From Effrenium voratum (taxonomy: Eukaryota > Sar > Dinophyceae > Suessiales > Symbiodiniaceae), in assembly GCA_963377175.1 (NCBI GenBank), contig CAUJNA010003817.1, positions 211,046-275,045 of the forward strand: DNA of 64,000 nucleotides, in the 5' to 3' direction. The position numbers and the translations under genes are program-made. Below, in pieces: positions 31,926 through 42,645 of the stretch; positions within the stretch are counted from its first letter, which is position 1; each line of letters opens with the position of its first letter. The notes under the pieces are model-generated. The model was given only the letters and a program-made list of their open reading frames with translations, was not told the DNA's origin and searched no databases.

Positions 31926-32039
31926 ATGATATTTAGATCATACCCAAGTATCAAAGATATCAAACCGCAGACTAATAGGAGTAACCAAAAACAACAACAG
32001 TACGAAGCATATTTAAATAGTGCTGAAGATTTTGAATAA
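31926..32039 (+). CDS. Possible 37-residue ORF before integrase
   Basis: ATG to TAA, ending 1 bp before the integrase ATG at 32041. It encodes a polar Gln/Asn/Ser-rich peptide (starts MIFRSYPSIKD). The tight spacing suggests a translated leader or a small gene, but its coding potential is weak. Confidence 0.35.
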   Translation: MIFRSYPSIKDIKPQTNRSNQKQQQYEAYLNSAEDFE

Positions 32040-32040
32040 A

Positions 32041-32985
32041 ATGTTAAAAAATATCACCTTTATTAATATGGCAAATATTAATAAAAATGATATAATTAGT
32101 AAAATATATTATGATAAATCAGGATACGGAAGTATCACAACAACCTATAAGGATGCTAAACAAAAGGAACAAAGCATAACCTTAAATGATGTTAAAGAAT
32201 GGTTTCAAAAGAACATAGAACAGAAGAAGCAATTAAGAGGCAAAAATTCATTTATTGCTCCACATCCATACTTTGAATTTCAATTAGATTTATTTTTTAT
32301 TAATGACATACCCAATCAAAAATTTAAAGTAGGGATGGTTTTAATTGATATATTTACCAGATACTCTACAGTAATACCTATTAAATCAAAACAACCGCCT
32401 GACATATTAGCGGGAGTAATGGAAGGAATGCAGAAAATGAAGGGCAAACCAGAAATTATGTATAGCGACGAGGAAGGCAGTTTATATAATAAAACAGTTG
32501 AAGATTATTTCAAAGAAGAAGGAATAGAATTATACCGCACAAGAGGACATCCTAATTTTGCAGAACGTTTTATAAAAACCTACAAGGATATGCTTTATAA
32601 AAGAGTTGAAGCAGATGAAAAGAAGGGGAAGGACAATATACAATGGATAGATTATAATTTTGAAATATTAATAACTTATAATAATAAAATGGAACATTCA
32701 AGCATAGGAATGACACCAGCGGAAGCATTGAAGGAGAAAAACAATTATAAAGTAAAAATGAAAATGGCAACCGAAGCAACCAGAACCCGTAAATATCCTG
32801 AAATTAACATAGGTGACGAAGTGAAGATTTACAGAAAGAAAGCAATAACTGAAAAAGAAAGGAGTAGCAATTGGTTACCTACAAAATATAAGGTTGAAAG
32901 GATTGAAAAAAAGTTAGGTCAAACTTATTTTTATTTGGAACATAACACACGACCATTCTTAAGATTTGAAATTTTAAAAGTTTAA
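32041..32985 (+). CDS. Retrovirus-type DDE integrase
   Basis: 314 residues from ATG 32041 (ATG 32068 is an alternative; the open frame upstream lacks an ATG). RVE-fold core: FQLDLFF (Asp83), the conserved IDIFTRYS strand, YSDEEGSLY (Asp143), and NFAERFIKTYKDM (Glu175), the DDE triad that joins the element's ends to host DNA. The Asp143-Glu175 gap is 31 residues, a little shorter than the classic 35. The C-terminal domain (INIGDEVKIYR...YKVERIEKKLGQTYFYLE) resembles the SH3/chromodomain-type tail of Polinton integrases. It accounts for the TIRs and the short target duplication. Intact. Confidence 0.88.
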   Translation: MLKNITFINMANINKNDIISKIYYDKSGYGSITTTYKDAKQKEQSITLNDVKEWFQKNIEQKKQLRGKNSFIAPHPYFEFQLDLFFINDIPNQKFKVGMVLIDIFTRYSTVIPIKSKQPPDILAGVMEGMQKMKGKPEIMYSDEEGSLYNKTVEDYFKEEGIELYRTRGHPNFAERFIKTYKDMLYKRVEADEKKGKDNIQWIDYNFEILITYNNKMEHSSIGMTPAEALKEKNNYKVKMKMATEATRTRKYPEINIGDEVKIYRKKAITEKERSSNWLPTKYKVERIEKKLGQTYFYLEHNTRPFLRFEILKV

Positions 32986-33016
32986 AAAAGTATATAGAAT
33001 TTGTATTATAAAAAGT

Positions 33017-33048
33017 TTTCTTGTAAAAAAGTTATTTAAAGAAATATG
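33017..33048 (+). promoter_or_regulatory. Shared upstream motif, copy 3
   Basis: TTTCTTGTAAAAAAGTTATT then TAAAGAAATATG, 28 bp upstream of the replication-protein ATG. It differs from copy 2 by one inserted T. Confidence 0.7.
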
Positions 33049-33076
33049 TTTATAATATAAATATATAGATTATAGT

Positions 33077-36000
33077 ATGAGTAAGTTTTTACAAAGTAAT
33101 ATCAGCGAGTTAAATAAACTCAAAAGAAATTCAACACAAAACGCAAATAATGCAACTAAAAAAAGGGTTGATGAGATCGTTAAACTTTATACTGAAAGGA
33201 AGTTATCAAATGTAGCAACTGCAGAAAATTATATCAAAGGTTTAACATCTACTGATAAAAAGGTTTATGACAAAGCATTTCAAAAATACAAAGATAATAT
33301 CAAAAAGATCAAGGATACAAAACCACTAAATCAAAGAATGACAGAAACAAGATCGAAGAAGGAAGAAGAAGAAGAAGGCAAAGAATATAAGAAAAGAGGA
33401 AGGAAGAAGAGAAATACATATTTTGTTATGTATGACCTTTATATAATTGGTGATAAGGAGAAAATGAAATCAAAACCCGCTTTTAAAGCATTTGGTAAGT
33501 ATTATTATCTTTGGAACTATGAGCGATTAAGTGCTACAGTTCAAATAGTAGGAGAAGAATTTCCTAAGGAATTTATCCGCAAGAGAATTTTGAAAAAAAC
33601 AGGTGTTTCGATGGATACTGATTTTGGAGAGACGGAACAAATAAATCCAGAATTTACAAAAATAATAAAAATAAAGAAAAACGATGAGGAGTTTGCCAAA
33701 CACGTGGAACATTTAGAAAATCAGGAATATGGCTTAGATGGTATAAAAATATTGTCCGTGGAGATGATGAATAAATCAGGTGAAAAGTTTGATATATTAG
33801 CAGAAAATTTAAGAGATGCATCTAACGTATCCGTTTTCCATGCATATATATATACACATTTAAAAATGAGTGAGGACACTATACGAAAGGCAATTAAACA
33901 AGGCAATTATATTAAAAATGAATGTTGGATAAATTCATTAACTGATTTTTACAGTGATACAATCATGAATGAAAGAACCCGCAACAGACTAACCAGAGAT
34001 AAAATTATTGAAATCATAGGTAGGAATGATTTTAAGGAAGTAGGAGCAACCATTCAAGAAATGGAAGCAGTATTTAAGCAGTTTAATATTCAAGTTAGAA
34101 TTTTTAATTTTGTAAATGAACTTATTTACAAATATAACCCAAAAATAAGAAACCGTCATATTAAAACATTTTACGCTATGGTGAAAAATAACCATATTTA
34201 TACATTAAACCACGATTTAAGCAAAATACAACAAAAACAAGTAATATCAAAACTACCCACTATAAAGGCACACACTGATTATTATATAAATGAAAGAGAG
34301 GAACCCCCGCAATACAAAATGATTAAATGTATAGATGATATACTCAAAATAAAAACTGATGATAAAACAAGGGAAGTATATTTAGTACCCGAAGATAATG
34401 ATTTGGCAGAAATATTTTTCCAGTTGATAAATATTGGATATGAACCCAGAATTAAATACACAGGTATTATTGATGAAATTAGAGTCAAATTTAACAAGAT
34501 AACATATATCATAAAGACTCAAAATTTAATTAAATCATCCAGCGATGGTTGGATCGCAGCAAATAATGAAACTATGTACAACAATATGAATAAAGCAATG
34601 TTTAATTTTAATAAATCTTTATTTATTTTATCTCACAAATCTTTTTATAATGACATTGATATAAAAATATTAAACGAAACAAGGACTGTAGCACCTTCGG
34701 GATTATTATGGGATAAATTTAATTTAATGCGTAAAACTGAAATCGGTGAAAATAAGGCATTTACAAAGGGGTTCATAGATATTACTGAAATACCAGTTTT
34801 TAATCAGTTTGACAATTGGAAGGAATACAATGATGCAATTAATATTGATGAACTCCACGATCTAACATTATATTATATTGAAGTTAACTATCCGAATATA
34901 CCAAATAAATACAGTATGGAACGTATTAAACGTAAACATCTTTTGGAGGAAAGTTTAAAATTTAAATCAAAAGAAGAAGTTGAGTTCATAATGACAAAAA
35001 CGTTACTGGGGAATAAAGAGGGCTTAATGTTTAATAAAAAATATAATTTAGTTTATGGTAAGTTTTTAAAAAAGTTTATTAATCAATATAATATTAAAGT
35101 ATTATATTATAAACAACCTTCGTTTATTCATAAAACAAACTATAAGGATATGGTTAATGAACTTCGGAAAACTACTATAGATGATGATGATGATGATGAT
35201 GATATACTAAGTAAAAAATTAATAGCAAATGTCAATTTTGGATTATTAGAGAAGGGAGAGACTACCGCGCATCAAAGCATTTTGTTTAAGAGTATTGATG
35301 AAGCAATCCATTATCAAACAGAATACGGAGGCAAAATTCATAAGTTATCACAGATAGAAGGCAAAATTCATAGGTTATCACGTATAGGTACAGAAGACGA
35401 AGAGTGTAAAGAGGAGTATGAAGAAGAGTATAAATATGAAATAGATAGAGAAGATATAAATGCATCATACTATATATTAAAATTAAAGGATAAAGCAGTA
35501 TTAAGAAACGGCTATAGATATATTAAAGAACTACTCATGCAACATCAAAATTTTAAAATGAACCAAGACATTTACAAATTAATAATCAACGATATTAATG
35601 TATATAGTGTGAAAACCGATGCTTTTGTAATTGATTCATACAATGTAGAGAAAGCAAAGCAATTATTAGAATTTCATAATGATATAGGAGGTTGGAAAGT
35701 TTCTGGGCGAGACAATGAAATTAATCTTCCTACTGTAAAATATGAAGTTGTTAAGAATGATCTAACAAAAATACCAGTTCATGAAAGTAAAACTATTGAT
35801 ATTAAAGATGAATACGACACTGATAACATTATAGAGATTGTTAAACAGAATAACCCTATTATGATCAGGGGCGAACTACCAGGCACAGGAAAATCATATA
35901 TATGTCAAAAAATGGTTGATAAAAAATATAAGGTAATATTTATTTGTCCTACTAATAAATTATTACAGGCATTCGAGGGTGAAGCAATGACTATAAATAA

Positions 36001-37141
36001 GCTTTTTGGAATAAACTACGGCGATGCAAAATTAGAACCATTTGATTTTACAGAATTTGATGTAATCGTATTTGATGAAATTTATTTCAGTAATTTAAAT
36101 ATATATTGGAGAATAAAACAATTTGTAGAGCAGAATAAACACAACAAAATTATAATAGCAACGGGAGACACCAAGCAATTAAAACCAGTTCAAGAGATAA
36201 CAAATACTCGAGACTATGAATTATATACTGATAATATTATAGATAACATTTTTGAATATAATATTTTGTTAAAAGAATGTAAGAGACTTAACACACAGGA
36301 AGATAAGGATAAACTAAGAAATATTAAATTTGATATTTTTGAAAATAAATTACCTATTATTAAAGTTATTGAAAAATATTTCGAATATACAACTGACATA
36401 AGCAATTCTAACAACAACATAGCATTTTTAAATACAACTTGTAAAAATGTCTCAAATGAAATTAGAAAATTAGAAAATAGAAAAGATGAATACGAAGTAG
36501 GCGAATTTTTAACATGTAGGGAATATACTAAAACTAAAACATCAGTGTTTAATGTAAATTTCAAATATAAAATAGTTCATATCGGAAGCGATGGAATATT
36601 TACATTAAAGAATGTCAAAACCGAAATTTTACAATCCGTAGAAGTTGCTAAAATAAGAAGCAATTTTATATTTGCATATTGCTCAACTTGTCATTCTGCC
36701 CAAGGCAGTAGCATTGATGATACCATAACAATTTTTGATTATAACCATTTTTTGGTAAAGAATTATCCAGAATGGATATGGACTGCAATTACAAGGTGTA
36801 GAGATTTAAACAAAGTTAAATTTTATAAATATACAAAAGATATTGATGATGTATTTAATCAAAAATGTATTATGAGTTATTTTGAAAGGAAAATATTAAA
36901 TTACAAAGAACAGGACAGGAAAGCAAAAAGAACCATATCTAAAGAAGGTTATGTAAATACACAGTGGTTTTTAGACAATATAAATAATCAATGCAATTAC
37001 TGCGGATGTGGTTTTACTATTGATATGAAAAATGGTAATATCATTACAAATCTAACAGCACAACGAAAAGATAATGAATTAACTCATACAATAGAAAATA
37101 TCATTCCTTATTGTTGTCGTTGTAATTGTAGTTGTAAATGA
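33077..37141 (+). CDS. PolB-like region / SF1 helicase / Cys-rich fusion protein
   Basis: 1354 residues, intact. Residues 1-110 are basic and helical. The middle has segments reminiscent of a family-B polymerase palm: a motif-A-like site with ENKAFTKGF (557-566), a motif-B-like KLIANVNFGLLEKG (714-728) and a motif-C-like VKTDAFVI (845-852). Catalytic acidic residues expected at motif A and at the first position of motif C are replaced, so a working polymerase is doubtful. Then a superfamily-1 helicase: Walker A GELPGTGKS (932-940), Walker B VFDEIYF (Asp1000), GDTKQL (1030-1035), SAQGSS (motif V area, 1207-1212), AITRCRD (motif VI, Arg1240). The C-terminus has CNYCGC (from Cys1306) and CCRCNCSC, an HNH-like zinc module. 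Presumed replication protein. I recall polymerase-relic/helicase fusions from transpoviron-type elements. Confidence 0.85.
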   Translation: MSKFLQSNISELNKLKRNSTQNANNATKKRVDEIVKLYTERKLSNVATAENYIKGLTSTDKKVYDKAFQKYKDNIKKIKDTKPLNQRMTETRSKKEEEEEGKEYKKRGRKKRNTYFVMYDLYIIGDKEKMKSKPAFKAFGKYYYLWNYERLSATVQIVGEEFPKEFIRKRILKKTGVSMDTDFGETEQINPEFTKIIKIKKNDEEFAKHVEHLENQEYGLDGIKILSVEMMNKSGEKFDILAENLRDASNVSVFHAYIYTHLKMSEDTIRKAIKQGNYIKNECWINSLTDFYSDTIMNERTRNRLTRDKIIEIIGRNDFKEVGATIQEMEAVFKQFNIQVRIFNFVNELIYKYNPKIRNRHIKTFYAMVKNNHIYTLNHDLSKIQQKQVISKLPTIKAHTDYYINEREEPPQYKMIKCIDDILKIKTDDKTREVYLVPEDNDLAEIFFQLINIGYEPRIKYTGIIDEIRVKFNKITYIIKTQNLIKSSSDGWIAANNETMYNNMNKAMFNFNKSLFILSHKSFYNDIDIKILNETRTVAPSGLLWDKFNLMRKTEIGENKAFTKGFIDITEIPVFNQFDNWKEYNDAINIDELHDLTLYYIEVNYPNIPNKYSMERIKRKHLLEESLKFKSKEEVEFIMTKTLLGNKEGLMFNKKYNLVYGKFLKKFINQYNIKVLYYKQPSFIHKTNYKDMVNELRKTTIDDDDDDDDILSKKLIANVNFGLLEKGETTAHQSILFKSIDEAIHYQTEYGGKIHKLSQIEGKIHRLSRIGTEDEECKEEYEEEYKYEIDREDINASYYILKLKDKAVLRNGYRYIKELLMQHQNFKMNQDIYKLIINDINVYSVKTDAFVIDSYNVEKAKQLLEFHNDIGGWKVSGRDNEINLPTVKYEVVKNDLTKIPVHESKTIDIKDEYDTDNIIEIVKQNNPIMIRGELPGTGKSYICQKMVDKKYKVIFICPTNKLLQAFEGEAMTINKLFGINYGDAKLEPFDFTEFDVIVFDEIYFSNLNIYWRIKQFVEQNKHNKIIIATGDTKQLKPVQEITNTRDYELYTDNIIDNIFEYNILLKECKRLNTQEDKDKLRNIKFDIFENKLPIIKVIEKYFEYTTDISNSNNNIAFLNTTCKNVSNEIRKLENRKDEYEVGEFLTCREYTKTKTSVFNVNFKYKIVHIGSDGIFTLKNVKTEILQSVEVAKIRSNFIFAYCSTCHSAQGSSIDDTITIFDYNHFLVKNYPEWIWTAITRCRDLNKVKFYKYTKDIDDVFNQKCIMSYFERKILNYKEQDRKAKRTISKEGYVNTQWFLDNINNQCNYCGCGFTIDMKNGNIITNLTAQRKDNELTHTIENIIPYCCRCNCSCK

Positions 37142-37238
37142 TAAATACCGTCAGAAATATTAATATTATTTTTAAAATGATGCATGAAAGAGATAAGATA
37201 TATACACAATTTAATGGTTATCAATTGAATTATTATCC
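37142..37238. other. Spacer before right TIR
   Basis: AT-rich gap. A 25-codon frame starting at an ATG near 37178 runs into the TIR and is probably not a gene. Confidence 0.6.
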
Positions 37239-37812
37239 TGAACTTAAGTTATAAAATTCTATCTACCTAACCTTGCCCATAATATTTCTAAAAAAAATAT
37301 GATAAAAATATTGTAAGATAATTTATCATAATTTTTGGAATAATATTTTTGAAAAATATTTTTTTGGGAATTTATTTCTTGGAAAATTACTTTTTTTTTG
37401 AAAATATTATTTTTTGAAAATAGTATTTTTTGATTTTTTTTTTGAACAATATTATTTTGTTTGAAAATATTATTTTTTGAACAATATTATTTTTGATTTT
37501 TTTTAATGAATAAACTTAACCTTGCCTATCTTTTCTACCATCCAATAACCATATCCTATGAACCACCCTATACTCCTATTTCCACTCAAGCATCCTAACA
37601 ATGACATGAATGATGGAATAGAAATGAGAAAAATGTGACTTTTTTGATGGATTTTGAGGTTGAGACTGTTATGAAATGTTTTGAGTGGAAATATGCAAAA
37701 TGAATAAGGATGACGATTTGAATAGTGAAAAATGGTTGAAAAATGCCGATGTTGCGTAGGGTGGGGGTCACGCTCGGGTACCACAAAAAGATGGGCAAGG
37801 CCTACCCTAACT
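37239..37812 (-). repeat. Right terminal inverted repeat
   Basis: Reverse complement of 17530-18102. The outer end read inward is AGTTAGGGTAGGCC, with one substitution against the left end. It carries the same A-tract array and GGCAAGG-type motifs. Confidence 0.93.
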
Positions 37813-37817
37813 CTAAG
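37813..37817. repeat. Target-site duplication, right
   Basis: CTAAG directly outside the right TIR, identical to 17525-17529 (the identity extends to CTAAGAG). Confidence 0.75.
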
Positions 37818-40619
37818 AGGGGTTCTTAACACCTTCTTGCTAGGTGATGTCTCTGAATTCTTGCTGGAACCTACGCGGTCCGAAGATGCAAAGATATAAA
37901 ACCTAATGAGCTGTCCAATGCTGACTGGGGTCTCCAACAGACCATATCACTATGTGCCAATTTGAGTGATGCCGTTGCGCCGAGTTTGTGCTCAAACCGC
38001 ATGTACAATAACACAGCTAATCAGTGCCTGTATCTGGTTGGGAACCCCGACAATTGAAGCAGTGGCCACCGCTGGATATGTGCACAATGGATTCTCCCAT
38101 TGCCCATGCCAACTTTGCCAAACATGCCAATGCCAAAATTCCCTCGAACCACGCCTCCAAGAAAAGCGCATCCTTGAGTCTCCCCATCGGCCTGTTACAG
38201 GTGGTTTGTGCCCTTCTCGTGTGCTTTCATGGAACACAGTGACAATGCAGCGAGGAAGAGACTCTGAGCCATTCCCCGCCATCTGCGCCACAAGTGGTGA
38301 GATGCCCTGCGTCTAGAAAGATGGGGGACAGAACTTCCCTTGACCATTCGGTGGATATCAAAAAAGAATGTTTATGTGCTTTCTGCCCCCCCTCCCCCCC
38401 CCCACCATGAAAAATTATTGCCGCATGCCGAGAAAAACGCTTTGCGACTGGTGTTGCAAATCACGGCATGCCACGCCTCGCGTGGTCAGCGCATGCTGCG
38501 CTTGGGCCCAAAACAGCTGCGACAGGTGCGCCGCTTGTGCCTGACCCCAAACCACTGCCTGCACCTCGGAAAAGGCCACGCCCGGTGCAGGAATGTTCGA
38601 GGCAAGTGTCCAGTCTGACCAAACCAAGAACACCCGGCATACATGCCCGGGTGATGCAAGCCACTTGCAAAACACATTGGATTTCACATTTCATCAGGCA
38701 TCGTCCTTTTCTACAAGCAGCTAAAAAAACAGAGCCGATCTCCCACACAGAGACGCAAACCAAAACCGCACGCCACGAAGCTGCCACTGGCACCTTCTCT
38801 GCAAGCTCCTGGATTTGCAAGGATCGCATCCCATGAGGCCAGGCTACACCCGTCTCAAATGAGGAACACTGGCAAATTGGGTGGGCCTTGGCTTTTCGCA
38901 GGGAATTTGGGCGCCGTCCTCCCCAAACGAAAAGGTCGCCACTGGAACCATGCAGATTTGGACTTGGGCCAACGCCTTGCAGCTCGCCTTGCCCGTTGCG
39001 CAATGTCACACGCGGCAGAAGGGGAGACCAGCTGACTTTGCCGAGCCCTCAGAAACGGCCGAAATCGCTTCAGAACTACGTCAAACTGGGCCTTGGAGCT
39101 GATTTTGAGAGCCACATGCATTCAATCCATATGGTTAAACATACACCAAACCCGAAACAATACATGGAAACAATAAGCATAACAACAAAAGTAGGAACGG
39201 TCAAAAGACCAGTGGGAATCCAGAAAAGTAGGCCTACGGCCACACACAAAAAATGAGCTCCCGTAACGAGCGCTAAATGGGGGATGGGTTTCCGCAGGCT
39301 CCTCTGCCTGGATCTCCAGCGCCCGCAGCGCCGCCGCGGTCAGCGCCATGGCGCCGCATCACGGCAGGCGGACGGCAGGTGGTAACTGGGGTGTCACCCT
39401 GGGGTTGCAACTTTACAACTATATGGTGACTTTATAACTTGTTACCTATAACTTTGTAAGCATTATAACTTTACAACCTACACACTAAACTGAGTCCCAT
39501 GGGTATAACCTAACTAAACTGAAAGGGAAGCCTTTCCTCTCTCGGGTAGTAGCCGAATGGGAAAATGAGCGAAAATGGCATGTTTGAGGGGTACGAGCAA
39601 CGAAGCAGGGCGCCTCTCACACAAATGTTTCGGCTCAGAGTTTCGCAGAATTGGGCAACGACTGTTCAATCAAGAACCGAGGACGAAAAGCATTACGAGA
39701 CACCAACGCGTCAAGGGGCCCAATGCTTTTGACCAGAAAAAATGAGCAAGTGAAAAGGAAAGGGCTGAATGAGCGAAATCGCATTTCAGGGCAAGTGCGT
39801 TGACCACAACTTCAGGCGGAAGGCAGCCAAAGGCGGGCGCGAACGAAGACATCTCCGAAAACTTGATCCCAAGACCCGTGATTTTGCATTCCCAAAGCAT
39901 GTTTTGCCCGGAGCCGAGCAGCCTTGAGGGTTGCAAAGGCCAGGTGGAGCCGGTCACAGTCGACAAGCTAAGGAATGGAACGCATTTGTATTGTACCAAG
40001 ATTCCTCTCTGCAAAATGTCTCAGCCAAAGATAATACTTGCTGATATGCATCCTCTTCCCCCCCTTTTGAGCCCATGGTTGGGGAAAGCATGAAGCATTT
40101 CAAACGTTCAACCAATTGCGGTCGCCTTCCCAACTTGACTCTGTCCCATTCCCCCCTCCGAACCTTTCTTCCAGAAATCCTTCGTCGCTGAAGTCCTCCT
40201 AAGTGAGCAGCACTCCAAACTTGGTTCTAGCAATGCTTAGTAAGGTTGATGCAGGTCTCAGGTCTTGCTAGCTCTAAACATGCATCCTGGCATGCCAAGA
40301 CATGGGGTGAGTGAAAGAGATGGGCTTGCTTCCTCCCGTCTCTTGCTTCGTCTCTCCGCAGCGAGCGCGGGGTAAGCAAGGAAGAGGCAAGGCAAGGGTG
40401 GGGGAGAGAAGTGCCATCATTCACTCTGTTCATGTCCTTTCTCTCGAAAAAATTGGGGAGCTTCCTGTTGTCTGCCCTTTTAACACCTGACAAAAGGGGA
40501 AGGCAGAAAATTTTGGGGGACGCGTGGCTGTGCGTGCCGGTCAAAACAGCAAGGCCTGCGTCAAAGTGTCCCTGGAAAAAGATAGAGGAAGATTGGCCCG
40601 AAAGCATTTTTCCAAGTGC
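37818..40619. other. Host non-coding DNA
   Basis: No supported gene. Contains C-runs near 38385-38402 and an AT-richer patch at about 39405-39500 with repeated ATAACTTTGTAA/ATAACTTTACAA units. Confidence 0.4.
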
Positions 40620-40960
40620 TCCTCCAGAAAGTTTACTTCGCGTACGACTTTCGTACTTAGAAGTTGCGATTTTCCAACCGGAGCTGCAAAAGTTTACGTC
40701 GCGTTCGTAATGCTTTCGAACTTCAAAGTTTCCAGCCGGAGCTGCGCAAGTGTACTTCGCATACTACTTTCGTACGTAAAAGTTGCGATTTTCCAGCCGG
40801 AGCTGCGAAAGTGTACTTCGCGCTCGAAAGTTGCGCCGGAGCTGCAAAAGTTTACTTCGCGTACTATTTTCGTTCTTAAAAGTTACGATTTTCCAGCCGG
40901 AGCTGCGAAAGTCGCCTACTACCTTCATACTTAAAAGTTGCTATTTTCCAGCTGGAGCTG
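40620..40960 (+). repeat. ~60-bp minisatellite
   Basis: About six degenerate copies of a 55-61 bp unit (one 39-bp copy), with landmarks GTACTTCGCGTACTACTTTCG and GATTTTCCAGCCGGAGCTGC (GAGCTGC at 40681, 40739, 40800, 40839, 40900, 40955). Confidence 0.85.
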
Positions 40961-41129
40961 CCGCGGACCAGGGGCGAATCGAACCCGCGACCGCGGGATT
41001 GCAACAGCAGGCGCGCAAGCCACGAGACAACTTCCAAAGGCCGTTTCGCGAGCAAGGAAATCGCACGGCGCCACAGCGAGATTTGCCGAGACTAAGACGA
41101 ATTCGCACAGCACCACAGCGAGACGCGTC

Positions 41130-41565
41130 GACACGCACGATCTCCGCAGAGGGTCGCGCGCGCACCGAAAGAATCGCAAAAAGCCCTCAGTTGTTTAACC
41201 TCGACCACGCGGATCTCCGCAAAGGGTCGCGGTAAAAAGTCCGCGATCTCCGCAGAGGGTTGCGCGGGCACCGCGGAAATCGTAAAAGGTCCTCACAGTT
41301 TTGTTTAATCGACCACGCGAATCTCCGCAGAGGGCCGCGCGCGGCTTGCAAGAATCGTAAAAAGCCCTCAGTTTTTTTTAACCTCCCCCACGCGGATCTC
41401 CGCAGAGGGTCGCGCTGGCACCGCACAAATCGCAAAACGCCCCCAGTTTTTTGACGTCGACCACGCGGATCTCCGCAGAGGGTTGCGCACGGCGCGCGCG
41501 AACCCTAAAAAGTCCTCAGTTTTTTAACCTCGACCACGCGGATCTCCACAGAGGGTCGCAATCCC
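41130..41565 (+). repeat. ~74-bp minisatellite
   Basis: About six copies of a 73-76 bp unit with landmarks ACCACGCGGATCTCCGCAGA, GGGTCGCGCG and AAAAAGCCCTCAGTTTTTTA (ATCTCC at 41140, 41213, 41321, 41396, 41469, 41542, plus a partial copy at 41245). Confidence 0.85.
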
Positions 41566-41654
41566 GAGCAATGATCAAACTCCCACCCCGGCGCCTTAGA
41601 AACCTAAACTAACTTACATAGCTGCTTGCGCCGAAGCTCCACGCAAGCTCTACC

Positions 41655-42645
41655 TAAACTTGGCTCTGTGCAACTTGGCTCTGTGCAGCTTGGCTCTGTG
41701 CCACTTGGCTCTGCGCCACTTCGCTCTGCGCCACTTGGCTCTGCGCCACTTGGCTCTGTGCAACTTGGCTCTGTGCAACTTGGCTCTGTGCAACTTGGAT
41801 CTGCGCAATGCGATGCAACTTGGCTCTGCGCCACTTGGCTCTGTGCAACTTGGCTCTGTGCCACTTGGCTCTGTTCAACTTGGCTCTGTGCAACTTGGCT
41901 CTGCGCCACTTGGCTGCAACTTGGCTCTATGCAACTTGGCTCTGTTGAACTTGGCTCTGTGGCTCTACTTGGCTCTGTGCTACTTGGCTCTGCGCAACTT
42001 GGCTCTGTGCAACTTGGCTCTGTGCAACTTGGCTCTACTTGGCTCTGTAACTTGGCTCTGCTACCTGGCTCTGTGCAACTTGGCTCTGTGCCACTTGGCT
42101 CTGTTCAACTTGGCTCTGTGCAACTTGGCTCTGTGCAACTTGGTAACTTGGCTCTACTTGGCTCTGTGCAACTTGGCTCTGTGCTTGGAACTTGGCTCTG
42201 TGGCTATGTAACTTGGCTCTATGTAACTTGGCTCTGTGCAACTTGGCTCTGTGCAACTTGGCTCTGTGCAACTTGGCTCTGTGCAACTTGGCTCTGTGCA
42301 ACTTGGCTCTGTGCCACTTGGCTCTGTGCAACTTGGCTCTGTTCAACTTGGCTCTGCGCAAGTTGGCTCTGTGCAACTTGGCTCTGTGCAACTTGGCTTA
42401 CTTGGCTCTGTGCAACTTGGCTCTTTGCTACTTGGCTCTGTGCAACTTGGCTCTGTGCCACTTGGCTCTGTTGAACTTGGCTCTGTGCAACTTGGCTCTG
42501 TGCTACTTGGCTCTGTGCAACTTGGCTCTATGTAACTTGGTTCTGTTGAACTTGGCTCTGTGCTACTTGGCTCTGTGCTACTTGGCTCTGTGCAACTTGG
42601 CTCTGTGCAACTTGGCTCTGTGCAACTTGGCTCTATGTAACTTGT
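41655..42645 (+). repeat. 15-bp minisatellite (CAACTTGGCTCTGTG)n, ~1 kb
   Basis: About 65 copies of CAACTTGGCTCTGTG with CC/CT variants. Because 15 is a multiple of three, all frames on both strands are open and read as five-residue repeats (LGSVQ, AQSQV, HRAKL, SCTEP). These are not evidence of a gene. Confidence 0.95.

Larger units (their letters stand above)
17530..37812. mobile_element. Integrated Polinton-like virus (~20.3 kb)
   Basis: AT-rich block with abrupt edges in GC-richer DNA, flanked by about 573-bp inverted repeats and a short direct target duplication. It encodes capsid (DJR MCP, penton), packaging ATPase, RVE-type integrase, SF1 helicase fusion, class-3 lipase, an S74-tailed fiber and many small proteins. 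This gene set, with no full-length protein-primed PolB and no recognisable adenoviral-type protease, fits the Polinton-like virus/virophage assemblage better than a canonical Polinton. Gene layout: minus-strand cluster at 18.4-26.7 kb (with ATPase and one small gene on plus), plus-strand cluster at 26.7-37.1 kb. Several genes are disrupted, so the copy is probably an old or defective provirus, although its two TIRs remain nearly identical. Confidence 0.93.

Noticed and set aside
40965..41045. tRNA-like B-box (GGTTCGATTC on minus)
   Set aside because: A T-loop-like sequence is present, but the anticodon and acceptor stems do not pair, so it is neither a functional tRNA nor a clear SINE head.
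41260..41560. CRISPR-like array
   Set aside because: Repeats of ~74 bp without unique equal-length spacers, in a eukaryotic genome; an ordinary minisatellite.
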